Positions 7,640 to 13,807 of a stretch of DNA of 21,496 nt are shown piece after piece; position 1 is the stretch's first letter; the number at the start of each line of letters is the position of its first letter. The notes below the pieces were generated by a model that worked only from the letters and a program-made list of their open reading frames with translations, did not search any database and was not told the DNA's origin. The position numbers and the translations under genes are program-made. This DNA is from a virus, in the IMG/VR virus record IMGVR_UViG_3300019880_000010, positions 1 to 21,496 of that record. One strand, given 5' to 3'.

Positions 7640-7864
7640 ATGGCGGTGAAGTCGTCGGAGCTGAGCACCCCTGAGCGCGGGATGAGCGTCGAGACGCGTG
7701 CCCAGGAGCGTGGGGAGTTTGCCCGCCTGGCTGCACTACAGGCCATGGAAGAGCGGCTCCAGAAGGCCAAGATCACCCGGCCCAAGGACCTGGCGCCGCA
7801 CTGTGGCGACTGCTTCCGGCGTGGAGTCGAGGCCGCCCTGCGCGCGGTGGAGGGTTTGGAGTAG
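7640..7864 (+). CDS. Small helical protein with HCxxC motif
   Basis: A 74-residue protein with a strong ribosome-binding site (GAAGGAGG a few bases before ATG 7640). Most of it is charged amphipathic helix (ARLAALQAMEERLQKAKI). A HCGDC element at residues 54-58 precedes a last helix (GVEAALRAVEGL). No known domain is apparent. It ends 3 bp before the protease/capsid gene, so it could assist head assembly, but nothing in the sequence proves this. Confidence 0.6.
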   Translation: MAVKSSELSTPERGMSVETRAQERGEFARLAALQAMEERLQKAKITRPKDLAPHCGDCFRRGVEAALRAVEGLE

Positions 7865-7867
7865 GCC

Positions 7868-10207
7868 ATGGCCATGGCTCCAGGGCCCGAGGGGCTCAGC
7901 AGGCAGCAGGCGGCGGTCTTCGCAACGATCGACCACTACCATGAAGCGGTGGGCGAGCCCTGCCCCGGGACATACATCGCCCGTAAGCTCAACATTGCCA
8001 AGCAGGTAGTCGCGCGACACCTTGAGTCGCTCCATCGGAAGGGGTGGCTCCGCGGGCCCAGCGCGCCGGCCGTCCCATCCCGCCCCCTCCCCCCCGAGCC
8101 AGGGGGGGTGACCGAAAGTCATCTTCCCACCACCCCGCTCGCGTGCGACGTTCCAAGCGTGAAGCGCGGCGCAAAGACGATCGAGATGGGCCCGATGCTC
8201 CGTCAGGCCGAGGTCCGCGCCGACCGGATCGACCCGGAAGCCCGCACCGCAGAGGTGGTCTTCTCTACCGGTGCCGCCGTCGATCGTTTCGACTGGTGGA
8301 CCGGGAAGCGCTACATCGAGACGCTCTCCCTCGAGCCCGGCCACGTACGCCTGAAGAGGATCAACAACAGCGCCCCGCTGCTCGATGCCCACAGCTCCTA
8401 CGAGCTGCGCAACCAGATCGGCGTGGTCGTGCCCACAAGCGCCCGGATCGAGGGCGGCAAGGGCACGGCGACCGTCCGCTTCTCGAAGCGCGCCGACGTG
8501 GAGCCTCTGTTCCAGGACGTGGTCGACGGGATCGTCCGCAACGTCAGCGTCGGCTACAAGGTCCACAAGTTCGAGATCACTGCCGAGGAGGGCAAGCCCG
8601 AGCTCCGCCATGCGGTGGACTGGGAGCCCTACGAAATCTCAGCCGTGCCGATGGGCGCCGACGACGGCGCGAAGTTCCGGGGGCAGAAGCCCACCGATAC
8701 CAACCCCTGCCAGGTCGTGACGCGCGGGGCGAAGGAGACGAGAATGGACCCTGAAGAGACGCCCGCGGAGACCATCGCCGAGGACCCGCTGACCCCTCCG
8801 ACCCGGCGCGCGGCCGATCCGCCAGCGGAGCCCAACGAGCACGACGAGGGCGTCAAGGCGGAGCGGAAGCGGTGCCAGGGCATTCAGCTCGCCGTCAGGG
8901 CCGCCCGTCTCCCGCAGTCCGTCGCCGACAAGCTCATTGCCGACGACAAGGTCACGCTCGAGGAAGCGCAAGGCCGCATCTTCCAGGAGCTGGCCAAGCG
9001 CGGCGGCGACGATCGCGGACCGCGCCCCGGACCCTCGGGCGTCGAGGTCACGGGAGACGATCCTCTGGTCCATGTCCGGGCCGGGATCGAGAACGCGCTC
9101 CTGCACAAGGTGCATCCGGTGCAGAAGGCCTACCGCCTGGAGACGGGCGAGGACGGCCTGAAGCATCGGGTCGCCTACGAAATCGGCTTCAAGCTGAGCG
9201 AAGAGGGCCAGCCGTACCGCGGCATGAGGATGCTCGACGTCGCGCGGGCCTATCTGAACGCGCGCGGCATGCGCGTCACCTCCATGGCGCCGATGGAGAT
9301 CGCCAGCCTCGCCCTCGGGCTGCGCGGCGGCCTCCACACGACGTCCGACTTCGCCAACCTCCTCGCGGATCTCCCGAACAAGATCCTGCGCCAGGCCTAC
9401 CTGGAGGCCGCCCAGACCTTCGGGCCCATCGTCCGCAACACGACGCTGGCCGACTTCAAGCCGGCGCGTCTCCTCCAGCTCGGTGAGGGCCCGGCCCTCC
9501 TCGCGGTCGGCGAGCATGGCGAGTTCGTCGAAGGGACGATGGGGGAGAGCAAAGAGCAGTACCAGCTCGGAACCTGGGGCCGGAAGTTCTCCATCACCCG
9601 TCAGGCGCTCGTCAACGATGATACGCAGGCCTTCTCGCGCGTGCCGATGGCCTTCGGGCGCCAGGCCCGCAACAAGGAGAGCGACCTGGTCTGGGCCGAG
9701 ATCACGGCCAACGCGAACATGGGGGACGGCGTGGCGCTGTTCCACGCCACCCACGCCAACCTCTCGGGCACGTCCGACGCCATCTCCGTGGCGGCGATCG
9801 GCGCGGGCCGTGCGGCGCTGCGCAAGCAGGTGGGAATTGACGCCGTCTCCCTGATGAACCTCAACCCGCTCTATCTGATCGTGCCCGCGGCCAAGGAGAC
9901 GATCGCGGACCAGTTCGTCAGCACGAACCTGCTGGCGAGCCAGTCCAGCTCGGTGAACCCCTTCGCCGGCAAGCTCACGGTCATCGCGGAGCCGCGGCTG
10001 GACGTGAACAGCGCGGTCTCCTGGTACCTGGCGGCCGACCCCGCCCAGATCGACATTATCGTCCTCGCCACACTCGAGGGCTCGGGCGGGCCGATGGTGG
10101 ACAGCCGAATCGGCTTCGACGTGGACGGGATGGAGTTCAAGATCCGCCACGACATCGTGGCCAAGGTCGTGGATTTCCGCGGCCTCTACAAGAACCCCGG
10201 CGCGTAA
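7868..10207 (+). CDS. Prohead protease/major capsid protein fusion with N-terminal winged-helix segment
   Basis: The 779-residue frame has four parts. Residues 10-62 look like a winged helix (LSRQQAAVFATIDHYHEAVG, then IARKLNIAKQVVARHLESL), followed by a Pro/Gly linker. Residues about 110-275 are an HK97-type prohead protease: LLDAHSS with catalytic H175, RNVSVGY with S227, and DWEPYEISAVPMGADDGA. Residues 290-395 are a charged, scaffold-like linker. Residues about 396-779 are a Mu gpT-like major capsid (GTWGRKFSITRQALVNDD, GDGVALFHATHANLSGT, EPRLD). Protease/capsid fusions are an established type and mature by self-cleavage. The winged helix is not a usual part and is joined through a C7/G7 tract, so it may be a separate gene. 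Internal starts possible for the protease are GTG 8108, GTG 8159 and ATG 8186. Confidence 0.9.
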   Translation: MAMAPGPEGLSRQQAAVFATIDHYHEAVGEPCPGTYIARKLNIAKQVVARHLESLHRKGWLRGPSAPAVPSRPLPPEPGGVTESHLPTTPLACDVPSVKRGAKTIEMGPMLRQAEVRADRIDPEARTAEVVFSTGAAVDRFDWWTGKRYIETLSLEPGHVRLKRINNSAPLLDAHSSYELRNQIGVVVPTSARIEGGKGTATVRFSKRADVEPLFQDVVDGIVRNVSVGYKVHKFEITAEEGKPELRHAVDWEPYEISAVPMGADDGAKFRGQKPTDTNPCQVVTRGAKETRMDPEETPAETIAEDPLTPPTRRAADPPAEPNEHDEGVKAERKRCQGIQLAVRAARLPQSVADKLIADDKVTLEEAQGRIFQELAKRGGDDRGPRPGPSGVEVTGDDPLVHVRAGIENALLHKVHPVQKAYRLETGEDGLKHRVAYEIGFKLSEEGQPYRGMRMLDVARAYLNARGMRVTSMAPMEIASLALGLRGGLHTTSDFANLLADLPNKILRQAYLEAAQTFGPIVRNTTLADFKPARLLQLGEGPALLAVGEHGEFVEGTMGESKEQYQLGTWGRKFSITRQALVNDDTQAFSRVPMAFGRQARNKESDLVWAEITANANMGDGVALFHATHANLSGTSDAISVAAIGAGRAALRKQVGIDAVSLMNLNPLYLIVPAAKETIADQFVSTNLLASQSSSVNPFAGKLTVIAEPRLDVNSAVSWYLAADPAQIDIIVLATLEGSGGPMVDSRIGFDVDGMEFKIRHDIVAKVVDFRGLYKNPGA
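8089..8108 (+). other. C7/G7 homopolymer hairpin inside the capsid-fusion frame
   Basis: Seven C (8089-8095), loop GAGCCA (8096-8101), then seven G (8102-8108) form a perfect 7-bp hairpin. It lies exactly between the winged-helix segment and the protease segment. TGA at 8109-8111 is in the +1 frame and GTG 8108-8110 is in the present frame. A single-base shorter tract would therefore end the upstream segment at a GTGA overlap with a GTG-started protease gene. Confidence 0.7.
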
Positions 10208-10236
10208 GCGACGGCGACTGAGGGAGCGAGGCGCTT

Positions 10237-10584
10237 ATGTCAAAGCTGGTTGTGCAACCTGGCGAGGTTTGGACGGTGGCCGCGCCCGCCACGGTACTCT
10301 CCGGAGCGGCCGCGCTCATCGGCACGATAGTCGGCGTGGCGATGAAGGACATCACGAGCGGCGTGGTGGGTCCGTTCGCCATGACCGGCGTCCACACTCT
10401 CGCCAAGGCCACCGGCATCGCTTGGACCGTGGGCATCCTGCTGTACTGGGACAACTCGGCCAAGAACGTCACCACCACGACCACGAGCAACACGCGGCTC
10501 GGGGTCGCATGGGTAGCCGCGGCCAGCGGCGACACGACCGGCCAGGTCCGCCTGAACGGCGTCGCGGCGCCGACCGGCGCGTAA
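10237..10584 (+). CDS. Capsid cement/decoration protein, DUF2190-like
   Basis: A 115-residue protein directly after the major capsid gene. It begins MSKLVVQPGEVWTVAAPATV and has the small beta-barrel pattern of DUF2190: SGAAALIGTIVGVAMKDITS, then WTVGILLYWDNSAKNVTTT and a terminal NTRLGVAWVAAASGDTTGQV...VRLNG. DUF2190 members are found as capsid-stabilising proteins encoded beside the major capsid gene, functionally like lambda gpD. A ribosome-binding site (GGGAGCGAGG) lies upstream of ATG 10237. The family call is fairly firm; the cementing role comes from the family. Confidence 0.8.
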   Translation: MSKLVVQPGEVWTVAAPATVLSGAAALIGTIVGVAMKDITSGVVGPFAMTGVHTLAKATGIAWTVGILLYWDNSAKNVTTTTTSNTRLGVAWVAAASGDTTGQVRLNGVAAPTGA

Positions 10585-10602
10585 GGCCGCGGGGGGTGCT
10601 GA

Positions 10603-10998
10603 ATGGGGGGACTCGCCGCTAGCATCGCAGGGGCTGTGGAAGCGGCCCGCGCGAGCACCGAGTCCCTCCAGGTCAACGTCGTCCACGAGGCCTGGGTTGG
10701 CCAGGACGCGCTCGGCGCCCCCTCTCCATTCGCCTCTCCAATCCTCCGCAAGTGCTTCGTTCAGGAGGGCGCCTTCCACGTCAAGCGGGCCGACGGCCAG
10801 ATCATCACCACGAAGGCCCGCCTCGGCTTCGTGGGTCCCGTCGAACCCAACGGCGCGCCGGGCCGGCAGGAGCCGATCGACCCCCGCGACGTCTTCACCC
10901 TGCCAAGCGGCTTGAAGGCCAAGGCCGTGGAGGTCCCGGGTGCCATGACGAACCCCCTGACGGGCCAGCCCTACGTGAGGACCGTATGGCTCGCGTAG
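10603..10998 (+). CDS. Putative head-tail adaptor/joining protein
   Basis: A 131-residue protein with an N-terminal helix (LAASIAGAVEAARASTESLQ), a strand-rich middle (VQEGAFHVKRADGQIITTKA) and the ending DPRDVFTLPSGLKAKAVEVP...TNPLTGQPYVRTVWLA. 'DVxTLPsG ... PyvrtVwl' endings are typical of small head-tail joining proteins encoded just after the capsid genes. Its 3' end overlaps the next gene by 13 bp. The role is inferred from position and pattern; it could be the counterpart of lambda gpFII. Confidence 0.65.
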   Translation: MGGLAASIAGAVEAARASTESLQVNVVHEAWVGQDALGAPSPFASPILRKCFVQEGAFHVKRADGQIITTKARLGFVGPVEPNGAPGRQEPIDPRDVFTLPSGLKAKAVEVPGAMTNPLTGQPYVRTVWLA

Positions 10999-11402
10999 CT
11001 TTCCGCGCCAGCCTCGAAGGCGAGAAGGAGCTGAAGGCCAAGCTCGCGTCGATCGCCGGGGACAAGGGCATGCGGAAGGAGGCCCGCGGCGCCGCCCTCG
11101 AGGTGGCCGCCACCCTCGTCGAGCAGATGAAGGCCAGGACCCCGGTCAAGACCGGAAAACTCCGGGACTCCGAGCGGCTCAAGGTGATGGTGTCTTCGAA
11201 GAAGGAGGACATCCGGATCTCTCTCCTCGCCGGCGGACCGGACGCGCCCTATGCCGCGCTCATCCACAACGACACAAAGCTGCGGCATCCGAACGGTGGC
11301 CAGTCGAAGTTCATGGAATCCGTCATCCTAGAGGCAGTCCCCACGGCCGCCAGGGACCTCGCCGAGAAGATCGACCTCCGGCGCGTGGCGGCAGCCCGAT
11401 GA
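10986..11402 (+). CDS. HK97 gp10-like head-tail/tail-completion protein
   Basis: The start is ATG 10986 (MARVAFRASLEGEKELKAKL, 138 aa). The frame is open to 10752, but that part lies inside the preceding gene. The core reads ALEVAATLVEQMKARTPVKT-GKLRDSERL, followed by DAPYAALIHNDTKLRHPNGG and SKFMESVILEAVPTAARDLA. The 'aRTPvkTGkLRdS ... YaaliH' pattern marks the HK97 gp10-like family (PF04883), which takes part in head-tail connection or tail completion. The stop overlaps the next start as ATGA. Confidence 0.85.
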   Translation: MARVAFRASLEGEKELKAKLASIAGDKGMRKEARGAALEVAATLVEQMKARTPVKTGKLRDSERLKVMVSSKKEDIRISLLAGGPDAPYAALIHNDTKLRHPNGGQSKFMESVILEAVPTAARDLAEKIDLRRVAAAR

Positions 11403-11812
11403 CTGAGACCTGGTATCTCGGCTTCACCCCGCTCCAGGAACCCTACAACCCCGGGCTCCTCGACGAGAGCGGGCGCCTCCAGTGCACCTTCAAGGTGATC
11501 GCCACCAAGAAGGCCTCCGCCAGCTTCATCACGGAGCTGATCAGCATCTTCGAGCGCGCCGGGGTCGGAACCGGGGCCGTGAACATCTTCGGCACCCCGA
11601 AGGCCGTGATCCCGGACGGGGATGGACCCTTTCTCTCGATCGATCCAAGCCAAGGGATCGCACCGGTCGGGACCCTCGCCGACCCCGTGTCCCAGCGTCG
11701 ACCAGGCGCCCAGATCACGGCCCGAGCGAGCTCGTGGATTGCGGCCGAGGCGATGGCCCAGGCGGCCTACGACGCGCTCGTCGCGGTCAGGAATCAGGCG
11801 GTGAGTGCGTGA
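11399..11812 (+). CDS. Putative tail terminator/minor capsid protein
   Basis: A 137-residue protein starting in the ATGA overlap with the gp10-like gene. It carries SFITELISIFERAGVGTGAV, VNIFGTPKAVIPDGDGPFLS, and a C-terminal RRPGAQITARASSWIAAEAM...AQAAYDALVAVRN. The 'paaqIxaRaxswxaAexmAqaAydaL' ending is typical of small tail terminator-like proteins that cap the tail tube and meet the neck. Position between the gp10-like and tail tube genes agrees. Family call by pattern only. Confidence 0.7.
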   Translation: MTETWYLGFTPLQEPYNPGLLDESGRLQCTFKVIATKKASASFITELISIFERAGVGTGAVNIFGTPKAVIPDGDGPFLSIDPSQGIAPVGTLADPVSQRRPGAQITARASSWIAAEAMAQAAYDALVAVRNQAVSA

Positions 11813-12123
11813 GCCGGAGGCGCGACGTGGTCGAGTCTGAATCCGAGGAGGTAGTTGACGCCCCCGAGGAACAGGAGGCCGCGTCCGAGGTGCCCGCCGC
11901 GAGGCCCCCGGCCGACCCCGCGCCGGCCGCGCCGGCAGAGAGGGGGCCGGACTTCATCTGGGCCGGCCAGCCCGTCTACCGCTGCCGGCTCTGCCGCGAC
12001 CAATACGAGCGGGTGGACAACCTCGCCGCGGTGCTCGACCACGAGGTGACCCAGCATCCGACCAACGCCCGCGTTTCGCATGTTCTCGGCCCCGGTGGCC
12101 AGCCGCTGATCGTTGTGGACTAG
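11809..12123 (+). CDS. C2H2-type zinc-finger-like small protein
   Basis: GTG 11809 overlaps the previous stop as GTGA, giving 104 residues. The first half is acidic and Pro/Ala-rich, probably disordered. The second half has YRCRLCRDQYERVD...LDHEVTQH, with C59, C62, H78 and H83 in a C-x2-C-x15-H-x4-H arrangement, close to a classical zinc finger. Such one-finger proteins occur in siphophage neck/tail clusters without a proven role. The GTG start is chosen because of the coupling overlap; the same frame further upstream is inside the previous gene. Confidence 0.65.
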   Translation: MSRRRDVVESESEEVVDAPEEQEAASEVPAARPPADPAPAAPAERGPDFIWAGQPVYRCRLCRDQYERVDNLAAVLDHEVTQHPTNARVSHVLGPGGQPLIVVD

Positions 12124-12132
12124 GAGACAGAA

Positions 12133-12564
12133 ATGAGCAACGCACTCATCGGCACGGGCGTCCTGCTGAAGGCTGGCGATGGCGGGTCCCCGGAGGTGTT
12201 CGTCACCGTCGCGGAGATCGTGTCCCTGAAACCGCCGCAGCTCTCCCGCAACGAGATCGACGTCTCGAACCACAACGAGGGCCAGGAGTCGAAGATCCTC
12301 GGCATGCTGCGGAAGGGCCAGGTGACCGCGACCCTCAACTGGATTCCCACCGACGCGACGCACAGCGACACCGGCCAGGGCGTGATCGCCGACATCCTGG
12401 CAAACAAGAAGCGCAACTGGCGGATCACGATGCCCCCGGGTGTCATCAAGACATGGACGTTCGCGGGCAGGATTCAGCTCATCGACCCCCAGGAGTTCAC
12501 GGTCGACGCGGCAATGCAGCTGGCGGTGGCGATCACCATCGACGGCGCGATCACGATGGTCTAA
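12133..12564 (+). CDS. Major tail tube protein
   Basis: A 143-residue protein with a good ribosome-binding site (GGAGACAG) before ATG 12133. It has LIGTGVLLKAGDGGSPEVFV, EIVSLKPPQLSRNEIDVSNH, GQVTATLNWIPTDATHSDTG and a C-terminal FAGRIQLIDPQEFTVDAAMQ. The 'tdVTnhds..' and 'f.g.v...p.....da.....v.i.i.G' patterns are those of siphophage tail tube proteins of the lambda gpV type. Hexamers of this protein build the tail tube around the tape measure. Position before the gpG/gpGT genes agrees. Confidence 0.85.
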   Translation: MSNALIGTGVLLKAGDGGSPEVFVTVAEIVSLKPPQLSRNEIDVSNHNEGQESKILGMLRKGQVTATLNWIPTDATHSDTGQGVIADILANKKRNWRITMPPGVIKTWTFAGRIQLIDPQEFTVDAAMQLAVAITIDGAITMV

Positions 12565-12573
12565 GGAGAACCC

Positions 12574-13077
12574 ATGCCTCTGACTTCCCGAGTCCAAGTG
12601 ACCCTCACCGGGACGCTGCTCAGCAGCCCCGACTTCGCAGACGTGAGCTTCCCTCTGGCTCTCCTGCGCGCCATCGACTTCGCCAATGGGGCCGGCGCCG
12701 GCCAGGCGAACTTCCTGTGGGCCGACCAGCGCACGATCGCCCCCTCGGGCACCGACGCCCTCGACCTCAACGGCGGCGGACTCGTGGACGCGCTCGGCGC
12801 CGCCGTCGCCCCGGCCCGTCTGCGCGCGGTTCTCATCTATGCCGCGGCTGGCAACCTGAACAACCTGACCGTCCTGGGCAACGCCGCCGCCGTGCCGATC
12901 CTCAACACGGTGGCCACCACGCACACGCTCACCCCGGGCGGTATCTTCCTGGTGACGAGGCCCGATGCGACCGGCTTCGTGGTCACCGCCGCCACGGGAG
13001 ACATCATCCAGATCGTCAACGCGGCCGGCGTCAACTCTGTGGTCTACGACATCGCGATCATCGGCAGCCTGACGTAA
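12574..13077 (+). CDS. Beta-sandwich phage tail structural protein
   Basis: A 167-residue protein between the tail tube and the tail chaperone genes, with a ribosome-binding site (AAGGAGAA) before ATG 12574. It reads FANGAGAGQANFLWADQRTI, DALDLNGGGLVDALGAA, LRAVLIYAAAGNLNNLTVLG and TGDIIQIVNAAGVNSVVYDI. I recognise this composition from many siphophage genomes, where it is annotated as a structural or hypothetical protein. It is all-beta without a signal peptide. It may decorate the tail tube, but this is inference from location. Confidence 0.7.
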   Translation: MPLTSRVQVTLTGTLLSSPDFADVSFPLALLRAIDFANGAGAGQANFLWADQRTIAPSGTDALDLNGGGLVDALGAAVAPARLRAVLIYAAAGNLNNLTVLGNAAAVPILNTVATTHTLTPGGIFLVTRPDATGFVVTAATGDIIQIVNAAGVNSVVYDIAIIGSLT

Positions 13078-13081
13078 CGGC

Positions 13082-13453
13082 ATGAGCGACGACAAGCCGA
13101 CGAAGCCCGAGGCGGCCTTTCTCTCGGCAGACGACGTCGAGGATCTCTTCTCGGCGGACGACCGCACGACGGTCGACCTCTACATCCCGGAGTGGAAGAA
13201 GAACATCAGGCTTCGCCAGCTCAGCGCTGCCGAGCTCCACGAGTTCCAGGACGTCCCCAAGAAGGACAGCATGGCGTTGATGGTGGCCCTCTCGGTCGTG
13301 GACGCGAATGGCAACCGCGTCTTCAAGGACCATCAGAAGTTGAATACGAGAAGCGTGGCCGTCCTCGATCGCATTCAAGACGCGGCGCTGAAGCTGAACG
13401 GTCTTCTCGGCAAGGCCGCTGCTGCGATGGCGGCCGCCGCAAAAAACGGCTAA
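13082..13453 (+). CDS. Tail assembly chaperone, gpG-like (unshifted product)
   Basis: A 123-residue protein in the position of lambda gpG, between tail tube and tape measure. It starts MSDDKPTKPEAAFLSADDVE, has WKKNIRLRQLSAAELHEFQD and VALSVVDANGNRVFKDHQKL, and ends in an Ala-rich helix before KNG and TAA 13451-13453. Such proteins coat the tape measure during tail assembly. The stop lies directly downstream of a slippery AAAAAAC, and the -1 frame continues into a conserved-looking extension, so this is the shorter of two products. Confidence 0.85.
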   Translation: MSDDKPTKPEAAFLSADDVEDLFSADDRTTVDLYIPEWKKNIRLRQLSAAELHEFQDVPKKDSMALMVALSVVDANGNRVFKDHQKLNTRSVAVLDRIQDAALKLNGLLGKAAAAMAAAAKNG

Positions 13454-13806
13454 GGCGGAGCGGTGCTCGCCGCTTCGCCTACCGTCTCGCTCTCAAGCTC
13501 GGGCAGCCCAACGTCGATCTCATGCTGCGCGGGCTCACCGCCCGCCAGTTCATGGAATGGCGGGCCTATGCGGACCTCGAGCCCTTCGACGAGGAACGTG
13601 CGGACCTCCGCGCGGCCAGCATCGTCCAGGCGATCTTCAACTCACCCCGTCGGAAGAAGGACCGCTTGAAGCTCAAGGACTGCCTATTGGCTTTTGGTGA
13701 TGATGCGGAGCCGATTCCTCCCGAAAAGACGCGAGCCGGGATTGAACAGGCTCTCGACCTATGCATGCTGATCTTCAACCAGCCCGAGCCGAAGGCGGGG
13801 AAGTAG
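13082..13806 (+). CDS. Tail assembly chaperone, gpGT-like -1 frameshift product
   Basis: If ribosomes slip back one base at 13441-13447, reading continues in the -1 frame from 13447 to TAG 13804-13806. The fused protein has 122 residues in the first frame plus 119 in the second, about 241 aa. The T-like part reads RFAYRLALKLGQPNVDLMLR, then LTARQFMEWRAYADLEPF and IVQAIFNSPRRKKDRLKLKD, a typical gpT-type segment that has no own start at its beginning. The next gene (tape measure) begins 1 bp after this stop. Programmed -1 frameshifting of G/GT is widely conserved in long-tailed phages, and the signal here is complete. Confidence 0.85.
13441..13479 (+). promoter_or_regulatory. -1 ribosomal frameshift signal (slippery heptamer and hairpin)
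   Basis: The heptamer A AAA AAC is at 13441-13447 in the gpG frame. After a 6-base spacer that contains the gpG stop, GGCGGAGCGG (13454-13463) pairs with CCGCTTCGCC (13470-13479) over ten consecutive base pairs (one G-U) around the loop TGCTCG. Heptamer, spacer and stem all match the classical arrangement. Confidence 0.88.
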
Positions 13807-13807
13807 C

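Noticed and set aside
6558-7649. Plus-strand 363-aa frame rich in Arg, Gly and His
   Set aside because: Out-of-frame reading of the repeat gene; low-complexity composition, and the alternative frame has coupled start and clear protein repeats.
8089-8108. C7/G7 hairpin as a rho-independent terminator
   Set aside because: No T-run follows and it lies within a frame that continues into the capsid; a terminator here would stop head gene expression.
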